A stretch of 64,000 nucleotides of DNA from NCBI RefSeq assembly GCF_008692195.1, contig NZ_RXOM01000018.1:307147-371146 (forward strand), written 5' to 3'. The stretch is from Salegentibacter sp. R32. GTDB taxonomy: Bacteria > Bacteroidota > Bacteroidia > Flavobacteriales > Flavobacteriaceae. The notes under the pieces were generated by a model. It saw nothing but the letters and a program-made list of their open reading frames with translations. It was not told where the DNA came from and did no database searches. The position numbers and the translations under genes are program-made. Positions 1 to 9,292 of this stretch are shown here, piece by piece. Positions within the stretch are counted from its first letter, which is position 1. The number at the start of each line of letters is the position of its first letter.

Positions 1-344
1 ATTTATCTGTTATTGAAAAGAACCTTCTCCCTTTCGAAATTAAACGGGTATATTATTTGTATGATGTTCCCAGTGATTCCTCCCGAGGCGGTCATGCACA
101 TATTGAATTAAAACAATGTTTAATAGCTTTAAGCGGAAGTTTTGAGGTCGTCTTGAAAGATGGTAAGGAAGAGAAAAGGATTTGGTTAAATAAGCCAAAT
201 AGAGGTTTGCTTATTCCTTCTGGAATTTGGCGTGAACTAGAAAACTTTTCATCAGGTGCTGTATGTCTTTCTCTGGTATCTGATTTTTTTAAAGAAGAAG
301 ATTATATTCGGGATTATCGGGATTTCTTAAATTTTAAAAGTTAG
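1..344 (+). CDS. FdtA/QdtA-type sugar 3,4-ketoisomerase (WxcM-like cupin), 5' end missing
   Basis: The frame is open from base 3 to the stop at 342-344, so the gene begins outside the window; the first Met-like codon at 57 is an internal TTG, because codons before it read LSVIEKNLLPF, typical family sequence. The product is a cupin of the FdtA/QdtA/WxcM group, which isomerises dTDP-4-keto-6-deoxyglucose to the 3-keto form for aminated deoxyhexoses of O-antigen or surface glycans. The RGGHAH motif just after the start of the visible part is the family's signature with the catalytic and binding His residues, followed by the cupin strand LSGSFEVVLKDG. It sits beside glycosyltransferases, which fits glycan synthesis. 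Its stop overlaps the stop of the convergent neighbour. Which sugar is made cannot be told. Confidence 0.85.
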   Translation, partial: LSVIEKNLLPFEIKRVYYLYDVPSDSSRGGHAHIELKQCLIALSGSFEVVLKDGKEEKRIWLNKPNRGLLIPSGIWRELENFSSGAVCLSLVSDFFKEEDYIRDYRDFLNFKS

Positions 345-1480
345 CTTGTTTGATAAACTTTTAGATATTTTTGAGCTACTTTTTTATAATCGTGATGAGT
401 TTCGATAAATTGGCGAGCACATTTTCCTATCTCTTCAATTTTAGAAGGGTTTTCAATAAGCCACGATAGTTTTTCTACTAAGTAATCAACATCAGGTAGT
501 GCATTAATACAGACTTCGTCTTCTTGTAAATTATAATATTCTAAAAACTCTTTTTCGGCTCCGGTAAATACTACTTTTCCTTTGGCCATGGCCTCTAAAG
601 CATTGTAACCTTGGTCGTAAGCATAAATTTGGTCTAATAAAATATGAGCTGAATTATATTTGTTAATATACTCTTTATAGGGAAGATTACTAACCGTAAT
701 TATTTCAACTTTATTTATATATTTTTTCTTAATTTCTTTTAAGGAAGCATCAAAAATATCATTTCCTTTTTTATAGTAATTAGTTTTATTAATTCCATGA
801 AAAATTGTTATTGGATTATTTTTTTTAATTTTTTTATATTTTAACTTGTTTATATTGATGGGATTAGGAATTAAGCCTTTAAAATATGGATAGTTTTCAT
901 AAGGTAAAACATAGTCTATGTCAGAAGCTGAAACGGAACTAATTTTTTTAAATACTTCTTGGTGGTGCTGATAACTTTCCTTAGAAGTATAATCGAGAAT
1001 ATGATGGGATTTTTTTTTACTGATTTTTTTTTCAAAATAAGGCGTTAAAATAGAATATCTATATTTCTTATCTGCAGCGAATTTTACACTTATATAATCG
1101 GTACCACAAGCCAAGAGATGAAGTTTTTTATTATTTTCTTTTAAAAAGTCAATAATTTTAAAGGCATTTTTTCCTTTAATTCCAAAAGGGCGCTCATTAA
1201 TTAATTGTACAACATCATAGTTAATCAAATCTTTCTGATATGTGAAAAATTGTTTAGTAATACTTATTTGGGTAATATCTTTTTTTAAAATTAAGTAAAT
1301 AGCAATCTTAAGTTTTCTTAGAATCCCCTCATCATATTTTCTTGTTAGTTTTATATCTGCCGGAAAATTTTTGAAATAATCTCCAGTAGCAATAATAGTA
1401 ACTTCATGACCTAATTGCTGTAAACCTTCTTTTAAAGAGTTGTGTAGCCTACTATATTCGCCAACTAATAAAATCCTCAT
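341..1480 (-). CDS. Glycosyltransferase, GT4-like (GT-B fold)
   Basis: A 379-residue protein counted from the ATG at 1480, chosen because MRILLVGEYSRLHNSLKEGL is a typical GT-B N-terminal strand and helix; an upstream TTG would add 18 residues that look non-coding and overlap the divergent gene. The C-terminal half has the sugar-nucleotide domain pattern (YNALEAMAKGKVVFTG, then ENPSKIEEIGKCARQFIE). Such enzymes transfer a sugar from an activated donor to a growing surface glycan on the cytoplasmic side of the membrane. Donor and acceptor are unknown. The gene is divergent from the next glycosyltransferase with only 47 bases between starts. Very rich in A/T runs. Confidence 0.8.
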   Translation of the reverse strand: MRILLVGEYSRLHNSLKEGLQQLGHEVTIIATGDYFKNFPADIKLTRKYDEGILRKLKIAIYLILKKDITQISITKQFFTYQKDLINYDVVQLINERPFGIKGKNAFKIIDFLKENNKKLHLLACGTDYISVKFAADKKYRYSILTPYFEKKISKKKSHHILDYTSKESYQHHQEVFKKISSVSASDIDYVLPYENYPYFKGLIPNPININKLKYKKIKKNNPITIFHGINKTNYYKKGNDIFDASLKEIKKKYINKVEIITVSNLPYKEYINKYNSAHILLDQIYAYDQGYNALEAMAKGKVVFTGAEKEFLEYYNLQEDEVCINALPDVDYLVEKLSWLIENPSKIEEIGKCARQFIETHHDYKKVAQKYLKVYQTS

Positions 1481-1489
1481 ATAATATTT

Positions 1490-1497
1490 TATCTTTG
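1490..1497 (+). promoter_or_regulatory. Bacteroidetes -7 box TATCTTTG
   Basis: Exact match to TAnnTTTG, 30 bases before the ATG at 1528, in the gap between two divergent glycosyltransferase genes. No clear -33 TTG at the usual distance. Confidence 0.5.
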
Positions 1498-1527
1498 GCA
1501 ATATAAAGATATTATAGCGTAAAATTA

Positions 1528-2628
1528 ATGGCATATTCGGTTCTTGATAAAAAGGTGTGTATTGTTTCTATTTCTTTAGGTAAAGGGGGAGCGGAACGCT
1601 CTACGGCCTTACTTTCTCAAATGCTCAACAGCTTGGGCTATCAAGTACATTTAGTAATTTTGACTGATGATATTTCTTATGAATATGAAGGTAAATTATT
1701 CAATCTTGGTTTAGAGAAAAAAAAGAGTAATACTTTTTTTAGTAGGTTAGTACGATTTAGAAGGTTTAAGAAATATATAGTTCAACATAAATTTGATTAT
1801 ATCATAGATAACAGGGTCAAAAACAACTCTTTAAAAGAGCTGTTTTATCTTAATTATGTTTATCAAAATCAAAAACTTATTTACGTAGTAAGGAGCGCTT
1901 ATTTAGAAAATTACTTTCCGAGTAGAAATTCTTATCTGGCAAAATATACCTCTAAGAAAATAATAGAGCGAGTCCATAAGATTGTAACTGTTTCAAAATT
2001 TATTCAAAAAAAGGTAGAAGAAAAGTTCAATTTAAACAAAGTATATACCATTTACAATCCAATTGAAGAGCTAAATGTAGGTATTGAAACCTTCAAAGAA
2101 AAATATATTTTGTTTTTGGGACGAGTGGTAGACGAAGTTAAAAATATTAGTTTATTACTTGAAGCTTATGCTACATCTAACTTACCTAAATATAATATTC
2201 ATTTAAAAATTTTAGGTTATGGTCCAGATACTCTATTTTTAAGAGAAAAGGTTGAAAATATCAACCTTTCAGAATATGTGAAGTTTATATCCTATACTCC
2301 TGAAGTTGGAAACTTTTTGAATCATGCTAAATTTACTGTTTTAACGAGCAGATATGAAGGTTTTCCAAGAGTTTTAATAGAATCACTTTCGGTAGGGACT
2401 CCTGTAGTTTCTGTAAATTGTAACAGTGGCCCGGCAGAAATAATTCACCATGAAAGAAATGGTTTACTGGTCGAGAATCATAATCCTTCTGAATTAGCTT
2501 TAGCTTTTAATAGAATGCTTGAAGATAAAGAACTTTATTCATATTGTAAAAAGTACGCACGTAGTAGTGTTGAACATTTAAGGATGGAGGTTATCGCGAA
2601 AAAGTGGAAAGAAGTTTTATTAGGATAG
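1528..2628 (+). CDS. Glycosyltransferase family 4
   Basis: A 366-residue GT-B glycosyltransferase. The N-terminal domain has GKGGAERS near residues 18-25, the acceptor-side loop usual in GT4 enzymes of capsule and O-antigen loci. The C-terminal donor domain has the EX7E signature, EGFPRVLIE at residues 277-285, followed by GTPVVSVNC and NGLLVE. It probably adds one sugar to a lipid-linked oligosaccharide in the cytoplasm. Neighbours are other glycosyltransferases and a deoxysugar isomerase. The ATG at 1528 has a TAnnTTTG promoter box 30 bases upstream. Substrate cannot be deduced. Confidence 0.88.
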   Translation: MAYSVLDKKVCIVSISLGKGGAERSTALLSQMLNSLGYQVHLVILTDDISYEYEGKLFNLGLEKKKSNTFFSRLVRFRRFKKYIVQHKFDYIIDNRVKNNSLKELFYLNYVYQNQKLIYVVRSAYLENYFPSRNSYLAKYTSKKIIERVHKIVTVSKFIQKKVEEKFNLNKVYTIYNPIEELNVGIETFKEKYILFLGRVVDEVKNISLLLEAYATSNLPKYNIHLKILGYGPDTLFLREKVENINLSEYVKFISYTPEVGNFLNHAKFTVLTSRYEGFPRVLIESLSVGTPVVSVNCNSGPAEIIHHERNGLLVENHNPSELALAFNRMLEDKELYSYCKKYARSSVEHLRMEVIAKKWKEVLLG

Positions 2629-2650
2629 GAAAGTTTCTTTTTCTATAATT

Positions 2651-3592
2651 TTAACCTTTAAAAGCCGTTAAGTATATATTTTGTTTTAGAAGAAATAATT
2701 GAAATTTCTTACTTACTTTTAAAATAACTTTTGGTAAACCAAGTAGAAAACGTTGTTTATCTGTAAGATTATTTAGGTCAATATCGTTAATCACTCTTTT
2801 CCAAATAGGATTATCAATCATTTTACATCTTATTACTAATGCATATCTATTAGAATCTAGATATTTTTTAAAAGATGGGTTGGCGTCTTCCTCTTCTCTA
2901 AATTTATTAATAAAGTACTCCCTGTCTTCATTATAGAAGGATTGAGCTAAGTTGTTTTCACTTTTTTGATAGTAGCGCATAGTTACTGTTGGATTTAAAG
3001 CGATATCAAATTTTAGAGCAGCCCTTACAAAAAAGTCTAAATCTTGAGCAGTTCTTAGTCTTAAATCAAATTCTCCAATTTTACAAAAGTTTTTTTTAGA
3101 GAAAGCAGAAGCAGATGTCCATATCACTGCATTAATAGTACTTGCTTCAAAGTAATCCGGTACCAATTGAATTTTATTAGGTTTGAAATTTCGGTATTCT
3201 GCTTTGCGAAGGGTTTTGCCATCCAATAAAATTTCGTAGCCGGTACCATAAATACCTGCCTTAGGAAATTTTTCAATAGTTTTATAGAGTTCTTCTAAGT
3301 GATTGGGGTACCAATAATCGTCGGCATCTAATAGTGCTATATACTTACCATCCGCGATTTTTATTCCAAAATTTCTGGCAGAAGAGACTCCGCCATTTTC
3401 TTTTTTAATTATAGAAACTTTTTCGTGATTACCGAACGGTTTAACTCTATGGTAGCTATTATCAGTCGAACCATCATCTACGACAATTACTTCGTAACTT
3501 TTAAAGTCTTGTGCTAATACACTTTCTATGGTTTTAGAAATATAGTTTTCTTTATTATATAAAGGAATAACGACTGTAAAAAAAGGACTCAT
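2651..3592 (-). CDS. Glycosyltransferase family 2
   Basis: A 313-residue GT-A enzyme. It starts with FFTVVIPLYNKENYI, has the nucleotide-binding VVDDGST (D39-D40) and the metal-binding DADD at residues 89-92, then the WTSASAFSKK and RTAQDLDFFVRA segments common in GT2 enzymes of polysaccharide loci. It transfers a sugar from a UDP- or dTDP-donor with inversion. The ATG at 3592 overlaps the stop of the upstream gene (ATGA, 4-base overlap), so the two glycosyltransferases are likely translated together. The last 40 residues are basic and amphipathic, which could tether it to the membrane. Confidence 0.88.
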   Translation of the reverse strand: MSPFFTVVIPLYNKENYISKTIESVLAQDFKSYEVIVVDDGSTDNSYHRVKPFGNHEKVSIIKKENGGVSSARNFGIKIADGKYIALLDADDYWYPNHLEELYKTIEKFPKAGIYGTGYEILLDGKTLRKAEYRNFKPNKIQLVPDYFEASTINAVIWTSASAFSKKNFCKIGEFDLRLRTAQDLDFFVRAALKFDIALNPTVTMRYYQKSENNLAQSFYNEDREYFINKFREEEDANPSFKKYLDSNRYALVIRCKMIDNPIWKRVINDIDLNNLTDKQRFLLGLPKVILKVSKKFQLFLLKQNIYLTAFKG

Positions 3593-4476
3593 TTATTTAT
3601 AATATAGCAGAAATAACTTAATCTATAAAGATTGAAAATTTTTAATGAAGGAGAAGATGATGTTAAGTTTTGCTTTAAATTTTTTTTGAATAATTTATAA
3701 AAAATAGCAAAAATAGCATCAGCTTTAATTTTTTTTAATTTCTCATAGGTTTTTAGAATTTTGACAAAATCGGCATTAATATAACCGGCAACATAAATTT
3801 TCTTTAGATTATGAAGTCCTTTAGAAAACTTTTCAAGAAACTCTGTATTGCTATCAATATCTATATGAATTACAGGGTTATCTATATGTTCAACTTTTAT
3901 TTTTTTTTCTTTAATTTGATAACTAAATAGTGTGTCTTCGTGACCATATTCTGTTATGTTTTCATCAAAAGCGATAAAGTTAAATAACTCTTTTTTTATA
4001 ATTGTATTATTGAAAAGTAAAGATCTGTATGGACTCAATTTTCTTTTTGCAGAAGATTTATCTTCATTGTTTTTACCATATTTCCATCGCAAGCTAATAT
4101 TTTTTTTACTGTAATCTTCAGCATGAATTCTTCCGCCGTAGATGATTTCTGTAGTATTTTCAATAAATTCTATATATGTAACCAAAAAATTTTCAGGGAT
4201 AATAGAACCATCATCTAAAAAAAGTAGATAAGGGAATTTTGCTGTGGAGGCCAATAAATTTCTATTTTTACTTCTTCCTAGATTTTTTCGATTTTCTTTA
4301 AAGGTAACATTCTTGAGTAAATTTATTTTTTTATTTTCTTTGTTTAATTTTGATTTGGAACCATCTTCAAATACAATAATTTCAAATTCAATACCTAGTG
4401 AACTGGCTTGCAAATGAAGTTCTTCAACAAATCCTTTAATATTATAATTATATATAGGAATTAAAATTGAGAGCAT
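3589..4476 (-). CDS. Glycosyltransferase family 2, divergent
   Basis: A 295-residue protein from the ATG at 4476; the longer reading from 4575 would overlap the divergent gene and adds a non-family-like stretch. LSILIPIYNYN, VFEDGS (D38) and the DXD-like LDDGS (D88-D89) mark a GT-A fold. The EYGHEDTLFSYQI segment matches the conserved ED motif of the C-terminal part of GT2 and galactosyltransferase-like enzymes. It is translationally coupled to the next gene by an ATGA overlap. Strongly lysine-rich with long A/T runs, unlike the housekeeping genes of the window; this suggests horizontally acquired polysaccharide DNA. Confidence 0.8.
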   Translation of the reverse strand: MLSILIPIYNYNIKGFVEELHLQASSLGIEFEIIVFEDGSKSKLNKENKKINLLKNVTFKENRKNLGRSKNRNLLASTAKFPYLLFLDDGSIIPENFLVTYIEFIENTTEIIYGGRIHAEDYSKKNISLRWKYGKNNEDKSSAKRKLSPYRSLLFNNTIIKKELFNFIAFDENITEYGHEDTLFSYQIKEKKIKVEHIDNPVIHIDIDSNTEFLEKFSKGLHNLKKIYVAGYINADFVKILKTYEKLKKIKADAIFAIFYKLFKKNLKQNLTSSSPSLKIFNLYRLSYFCYIINK

Positions 4477-4493
4477 TGTGATGTTTAAATATT

Positions 4494-4501
4494 TATCTTT
4501 A
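4494..4501 (+). promoter_or_regulatory. Probable -7 box TATCTTTA
   Basis: One mismatch from TAnnTTTG, 20 bases before the ATG at 4522. Confidence 0.35.
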
Positions 4502-4521
4502 CAAAGTAAATACTTTTCATT

Positions 4522-5361
4522 ATGGAAATAATTAAAACTGCAGAGTTTTCTGAAATAATTCTTAAACGTCTTCAAGAAAAAAGAACAGAGTTAATAAGTC
4601 AATATCAATCTTTTAAAAATAATATTGGATATTTTTACTTGGATAATTTATTACCTAAAGAATGGGCAGGACAAATAAATAATTCATTTCCACAACATGA
4701 AGAAATGGTTTTAAAGAAAAGTATTCGGGAAAATAAATATGTTGCAGCCCAGATGGATAAATATAACCCAATCTTGGAAAATATAATTTATGCATTTCAA
4801 GATGATAGGATTGTAAAAGAAATTTCTGAAATATGTGAGATTCAAAATACATATCCAGATGAAAATTTATATGCAGGAGGAATATCTATGATGGGGAAAA
4901 ATCAATTTTTAAATCCACATCTCGATAATTCTCACGATAAAGATAGAAATAGATGGCGTGTACTTAATCTGTTATATTATGTTACCCCTGATTGGATAGA
5001 AGATTATGGAGGGAATTTAGAATTATGGCCTAATGGAATAAAAGAAAAACCAATCACAATCGATAGTAAATTTAATCGATTAGTAATTATGGCAACACAT
5101 AACAACTCTTTACATTCGGTTTCTCCTGTAAATTATAATGGGTTTAGAAGATGTGTTTCTAATTATTATTTTTCGGATAAGCCTTTACAAAGTACCGATA
5201 CTTTCCATGTTACATCATTTAGGGCAAGACCTAATGAAAAACTAAAGGACACTATCTTACAAGCAGATACTTGGTTAAGAATGAAGGTTAGAAAAGTATT
5301 CAAAAAAGGAATTGTAGAAAATCCCCATGTTTATAAAAAAGAAAATGAGAAAGAAGATTAA
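4522..5361 (+). CDS. 2-oxoglutarate/Fe(II)-dependent oxygenase of a glycan locus
   Basis: A 279-residue protein with the double-stranded beta-helix iron site H133-x-D135 (NPHLDNSHD) and distal H198 in LHSVSPV, with Arg 209-210 placed to bind 2-oxoglutarate. This is the prolyl-4-hydroxylase-like family. Members occur in polysaccharide loci, where they are thought to hydroxylate or oxidise a sugar or amino-acid substituent, though activity has rarely been shown. Position after four glycosyltransferases supports a role in glycan decoration. Its stop codon overlaps that of the convergent FtsE-like gene (TTAA, 5358-5361). Substrate unknown. Confidence 0.8.
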   Translation: MEIIKTAEFSEIILKRLQEKRTELISQYQSFKNNIGYFYLDNLLPKEWAGQINNSFPQHEEMVLKKSIRENKYVAAQMDKYNPILENIIYAFQDDRIVKEISEICEIQNTYPDENLYAGGISMMGKNQFLNPHLDNSHDKDRNRWRVLNLLYYVTPDWIEDYGGNLELWPNGIKEKPITIDSKFNRLVIMATHNNSLHSVSPVNYNGFRRCVSNYYFSDKPLQSTDTFHVTSFRARPNEKLKDTILQADTWLRMKVRKVFKKGIVENPHVYKKENEKED

Positions 5362-6041
5362 GCACTCTTCTGTACCACTTCAAACACCTTTTGTCCGTCA
5401 CATTTTAAAGTTTTAGAAGGATATTTTAATAAAAGCGCATAATCGTGTGTGGCCATTAAAATAGTGCGACCATTTTTATTAATTTCTTTGAGAACTTCCA
5501 TCACTTCTACCGAAGTTTGTGGGTCTAGGTTTCCAGTAGGCTCATCAGCTAAAATTAGTTCTGGGTCGTTTAGTAAAGCCCTGGCAATAGCTATTCGCTG
5601 TTGTTCCCCACCGGAAAGTTGGTAAGGATATTTAAAGTTTTTAGTTTTCATTCCTACTTTATCCAACACCTCGTCAATCTTGCTTTCCATCGCCCGTTTT
5701 TCTTTCCATCCGGTCGCTTTTAGCACAAAAAGAAGATTATCTTTTATGGTGCGGTCGTTCAATAATTTAAAATCCTGAAAAACCACGCCGAGTTTTCTTC
5801 GTAAAAACGGAATTTGCTTTTGTTTCAGTTTACGCAAGTTAAAGCCTACAATACTTCCTTCTCCTTCAGATAAAGGTAAATCGCCGTAAAGCGTTTTCAT
5901 AAAACTACTTTTTCCAGTTCCGGTTTTACCAATTAAATACACAAAATCACTTTTGTTGATTTCCACATCAACCTCCGATAAAATTAAATTTTCCCGTTGG
6001 TAAATCGCTGCATTTCGAAGTTCTAGAATGGTTTCCGACAT
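5358..6041 (-). CDS. ftsE: FtsE-like ABC transporter ATPase
   Basis: A 227-residue cytoplasmic ABC ATPase. Walker [10 protein letters not shown] (38-46), Q-loop Q89, signature LSGGEQQ (142-148), Walker B LILADEP (162-168), switch H199. Length and the [14 protein letters not shown] segment are typical of FtsE, which with the permease FtsX regulates peptidoglycan hydrolases during division. No ftsX is adjacent, so the name rests on sequence only; LolD- or MacB-type ATPases are close relatives. The gene is convergent with the oxygenase gene and separated by 205 bases from the TPR gene. Confidence 0.8.
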   Translation of the reverse strand: MSETILELRNAAIYQRENLILSEVDVEINKSDFVYLIGKTGTGKSSFMKTLYGDLPLSEGEGSIVGFNLRKLKQKQIPFLRRKLGVVFQDFKLLNDRTIKDNLLFVLKATGWKEKRAMESKIDEVLDKVGMKTKNFKYPYQLSGGEQQRIAIARALLNDPELILADEPTGNLDPQTSVEVMEVLKEINKNGRTILMATHDYALLLKYPSKTLKCDGQKVFEVVQKSA

Positions 6042-6210
6042 AAACTTTACTTTAGGCTTTAAAGGTAAATTTTTCTCTAGAATTATAACTCATTTTCTTT
6101 TAAAAAAGTGTGCAAGCACCAGAAATTAGTAGAATTAAGCTTGACTGCATCTTTTTTAACATTAACATAATTAAAGCATTTTTTATGCGTTTTAAAAATG
6201 TAGTTTAAAT

Positions 6211-6218
6211 TATCTTTG
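6211..6218 (+). promoter_or_regulatory. -7 box TATCTTTG for the TPR/beta-barrel pair
   Basis: Exact TAnnTTTG match 28 bases before the ATG at 6247. The rest of the 205-base gap (6042-6246) shows no other clear feature. Confidence 0.55.
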
Positions 6219-6246
6219 AACCAACTAGCTATAAAATATTATCCTA

Positions 6247-9200
6247 ATGAATTATAAACAGATTCTTGGTTTCTTCGCTATTATTTTCCTGGGATACTTG
6301 GGTACTGCACAGCAATCAGCAGTTTACACCAACGATTTTGCAGAGTATAATAAAGCACTCGATTTATACAATAACCACCAGTACAAAGCAGCACAAAAAC
6401 TTTTTAAGGAGGTTAAAGAGGACGCGAAAACCATTTCTTTAGAGTCAGATTGTGCCTATTACATTGCCAATTGTGCCGTGCGGTTAAACCAATCGAATGC
6501 CGATGAACTCATGGAAGATTTTGTGCAAAATTATCCAACCAGCACCAAACGGAATTCAGCCTACATTAATGTCGCCAATTATTATTTTGAAAATGGGGAT
6601 TATAATTATGCCCGTAAATGGTACAAAGAAGTTGACCAAAGCAGTTTGTCCAGAAAGGAATTGGAAGAGTTTTACTTCAACAATGGCTATGCGTTTTTTA
6701 AAGCCGGAAGAAAAGAAGAGGCCAAGAAATACTTCAACCGTGTTCGTGATTCTAAAGAATACGGTTCACAAGCCAAATATTATTTAGGGTTTATTGCTTA
6801 TGAAGGTGATGATTACGAAGAAGCCAACGAGATGTTTGATGAGGTAAAAGATAACAATCGTTACAACCGAAACCTTTCTTACTTTCAAGCCGATATGAAT
6901 TTCAAGCTGGGAAAATTTGAAGAAGCTATCAAATTAGGAAAAGAACAACTCGATAAATCCAATGCTTTAGAGCGTTCAGAATTAAATAAAATTATTGGGG
7001 AAAGTTATTTCAACTTAGAGCAATACGAGCAAGCCATTCCGTATTTAAAAGAATACCGGGGAAAACGTGGCAAGTGGAACAATACCGATTATTATCAATT
7101 GGGCTATGCCTATTACAAACAAGGTGATTACGAAAATGCTGTTTCAGAATTCAATAAAATTATCGATGGGCAAAACCACGTGGCTCAAAATGCCTATTAT
7201 CATTTAGCCGAATCTTATATTGAATTAGGAAAAAAACAGGAAGCTTTAAATGCGTTTAAAAATGCTTCTGAAATGAATTTTGATGAAAAAATTCAAGAAG
7301 ATGCCGCTTTAAATTACGCGAAACTCAGTTATGAAATCGGGAATAACTATAAAAGTATTCCTGAAGTGCTCACTGAATTTTTAGAAACTTATCCAGAATC
7401 TAGAGAGCGGGAAGAAATTGAAGCTTTATTGGTAGATTCTTACATTACTTCTAAAAACTACGAAAAAGCTTTGAGTTTATTAGAAACTAGTAATGATTAT
7501 AAAGACAAACAAGTTTATCAAAAAGTGGCTTATTACCGCGGAATAGAGCTATACAAAGAAGGGAATTATAGCGGAGCTTTGGTGATGTTCAATAAATCTT
7601 TAGCTGAACGTAACGACCAAAATTTTACCGCAAAAGCTACGTATTGGAAAGCTGAAAGTGATTATAACCTAGAAAATTACCATGATGCTTTAATCGGTTA
7701 CAAGGAATTTAAAGGAATGACCGCTGCGAAAAATACTTCAGAAATTGAAGATATTGATTATAATATTGCTTACACTTATTTTAAGCAAAAAGATTATGCC
7801 ACAGCGATTAACTTTTTCAAAAGCTATACAGATACGCATAAAAAACCATTAACCCAAGTTAATGATGCTTACTTAAGATTAGGAGATAGTTATTTTGTGA
7901 CGAGCGATTATTGGTCGGCGATGGAAGCTTACAACCAAGCCATTGCGATGAAAGGAATCGATAGCGATTATGCTTATTTTCAAAAAGCAATCAGTTATGG
8001 ATTTGTAGATAAAAACGACCGGAAAATTGAAGATTTAGAAGCTTTCCTAAATAAATATAACAAATCCATTTATCGGGACGATGCTTTATATGAATTGGGA
8101 AATACCTATGTAGCTGAAGACAATACTCAAAAAGGGATTCAAACCTATAACCGATTATTAAATGAAGCACCCAACAGTTCTTTTGCGTCCAAAACTTTAT
8201 TAAAGCAAGGACTTATTTATTATAACGGTGATCAATCACAAGAAGCCTTAGATAAATTTAAACGAGTAGTGAAAGAATATCCGGGTACCGAAGAAGCCAA
8301 CCAAGCCGTAAAAACCGCACGGGTAATTTATGTAGATTTAGGAAGAACAGATGAATATGCCGCTTGGGTAAATACTTTGGACTTTGTAGAAGTTTCCGAT
8401 TCAGATATTGATAATGCAACTTATGAAGCGGCAGAAAATCAATTTATTGAAAACAATACCGAAGCCGCTAAAAAAGGATTTCAGAAATACTTAAATCAGT
8501 TTTCTAACGGCCTGCACGCTTTACCGGCCCATTTTTATTTAGGTCAGTTGCACTATCGTGACGAAGAGAAAAATGAAGCTCTTCCGCATTACAAATATGT
8601 AGTGGAGCAACCTAGAAGCGAATTTACCGAGCAAGCTTTAGCACGTTTATCGCAGATTTATTTAGAGAACAAAAATTACAAAGCGGCTATTCCAATTTTA
8701 GAAAGATTAGAACAAGAAGCCGACTTTCCACAGAACATCACCTTTGCCCAATCTAACTTAATGAAGTCTTACTATCAGTTAGAAAACTATGCAAACACGG
8801 TGAAGTATGCTGAAAAAGTGCTTCAGAATTCAAAAATAGAAAACAGCGTAAAAAGTGACGCGCAAGTATTTATCGCTCGTTCGGCCATTCAAACCGGAGA
8901 TGAGACAAAAGCGAAAAAAGCTTATGAAGAAGTAAAGAAAATCGCTACCGGAAGTCTAGCAGCAGAAGCACAATATTATGATGCTTACTTTTTGAATAAA
9001 GAAGGTAAGTATGAAGAATCTAATGAATCTGCACAGCTTTTAGCCAAAGAATATTCTTCTTATAGAAAATGGGGAGTAAAAGGGCTTTTGATTATGGCAA
9101 AAAACTGGGAAAAGTTAGACGATCCATATCAGTCAACAACAATTCTTAATGCTGTAATTTCAAACTTTGAACAGTATCCTGATTTGGTTGAAGAAGCCAA

Positions 9201-9282
9201 AGCAGAATTGTCTAGGATTAAAAATGAGCAGGCAGAAACCAATTCTTCCGTAGAAGCAGAACAAACTAACAATAACAACTAA
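6247..9282 (+). CDS. Large exported tetratricopeptide-repeat protein
   Basis: A 1011-residue protein with a signal peptide (residues 1-21, cleaved about GTAQQ) and TPR or TPR-like helical repeats through nearly the whole length; recurring blocks such as YYQLGYAYYKQGDYENAVSEF and AYLRLGDSYFVTSDYWSA show the W/L-G-Y-A pattern. The C-terminus is a polar tail rich in Glu and Asn. It is probably a periplasmic or outer-membrane-associated scaffold. The next gene, 10 bases downstream, codes for an outer-membrane beta-barrel, so the two likely act together at the outer membrane. Exact function unknown. Confidence 0.85.
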   Translation: MNYKQILGFFAIIFLGYLGTAQQSAVYTNDFAEYNKALDLYNNHQYKAAQKLFKEVKEDAKTISLESDCAYYIANCAVRLNQSNADELMEDFVQNYPTSTKRNSAYINVANYYFENGDYNYARKWYKEVDQSSLSRKELEEFYFNNGYAFFKAGRKEEAKKYFNRVRDSKEYGSQAKYYLGFIAYEGDDYEEANEMFDEVKDNNRYNRNLSYFQADMNFKLGKFEEAIKLGKEQLDKSNALERSELNKIIGESYFNLEQYEQAIPYLKEYRGKRGKWNNTDYYQLGYAYYKQGDYENAVSEFNKIIDGQNHVAQNAYYHLAESYIELGKKQEALNAFKNASEMNFDEKIQEDAALNYAKLSYEIGNNYKSIPEVLTEFLETYPESREREEIEALLVDSYITSKNYEKALSLLETSNDYKDKQVYQKVAYYRGIELYKEGNYSGALVMFNKSLAERNDQNFTAKATYWKAESDYNLENYHDALIGYKEFKGMTAAKNTSEIEDIDYNIAYTYFKQKDYATAINFFKSYTDTHKKPLTQVNDAYLRLGDSYFVTSDYWSAMEAYNQAIAMKGIDSDYAYFQKAISYGFVDKNDRKIEDLEAFLNKYNKSIYRDDALYELGNTYVAEDNTQKGIQTYNRLLNEAPNSSFASKTLLKQGLIYYNGDQSQEALDKFKRVVKEYPGTEEANQAVKTARVIYVDLGRTDEYAAWVNTLDFVEVSDSDIDNATYEAAENQFIENNTEAAKKGFQKYLNQFSNGLHALPAHFYLGQLHYRDEEKNEALPHYKYVVEQPRSEFTEQALARLSQIYLENKNYKAAIPILERLEQEADFPQNITFAQSNLMKSYYQLENYANTVKYAEKVLQNSKIENSVKSDAQVFIARSAIQTGDETKAKKAYEEVKKIATGSLAAEAQYYDAYFLNKEGKYEESNESAQLLAKEYSSYRKWGVKGLLIMAKNWEKLDDPYQSTTILNAVISNFEQYPDLVEEAKAELSRIKNEQAETNSSVEAEQTNNNN

Positions 9283-9292
9283 TCTTTCTTAT

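Noticed and set aside
57..344. Start of the first gene at base 57
   Set aside because: The codon is an internal TTG and family-like sequence continues upstream to the window edge, so the gene is 5'-truncated by the window.
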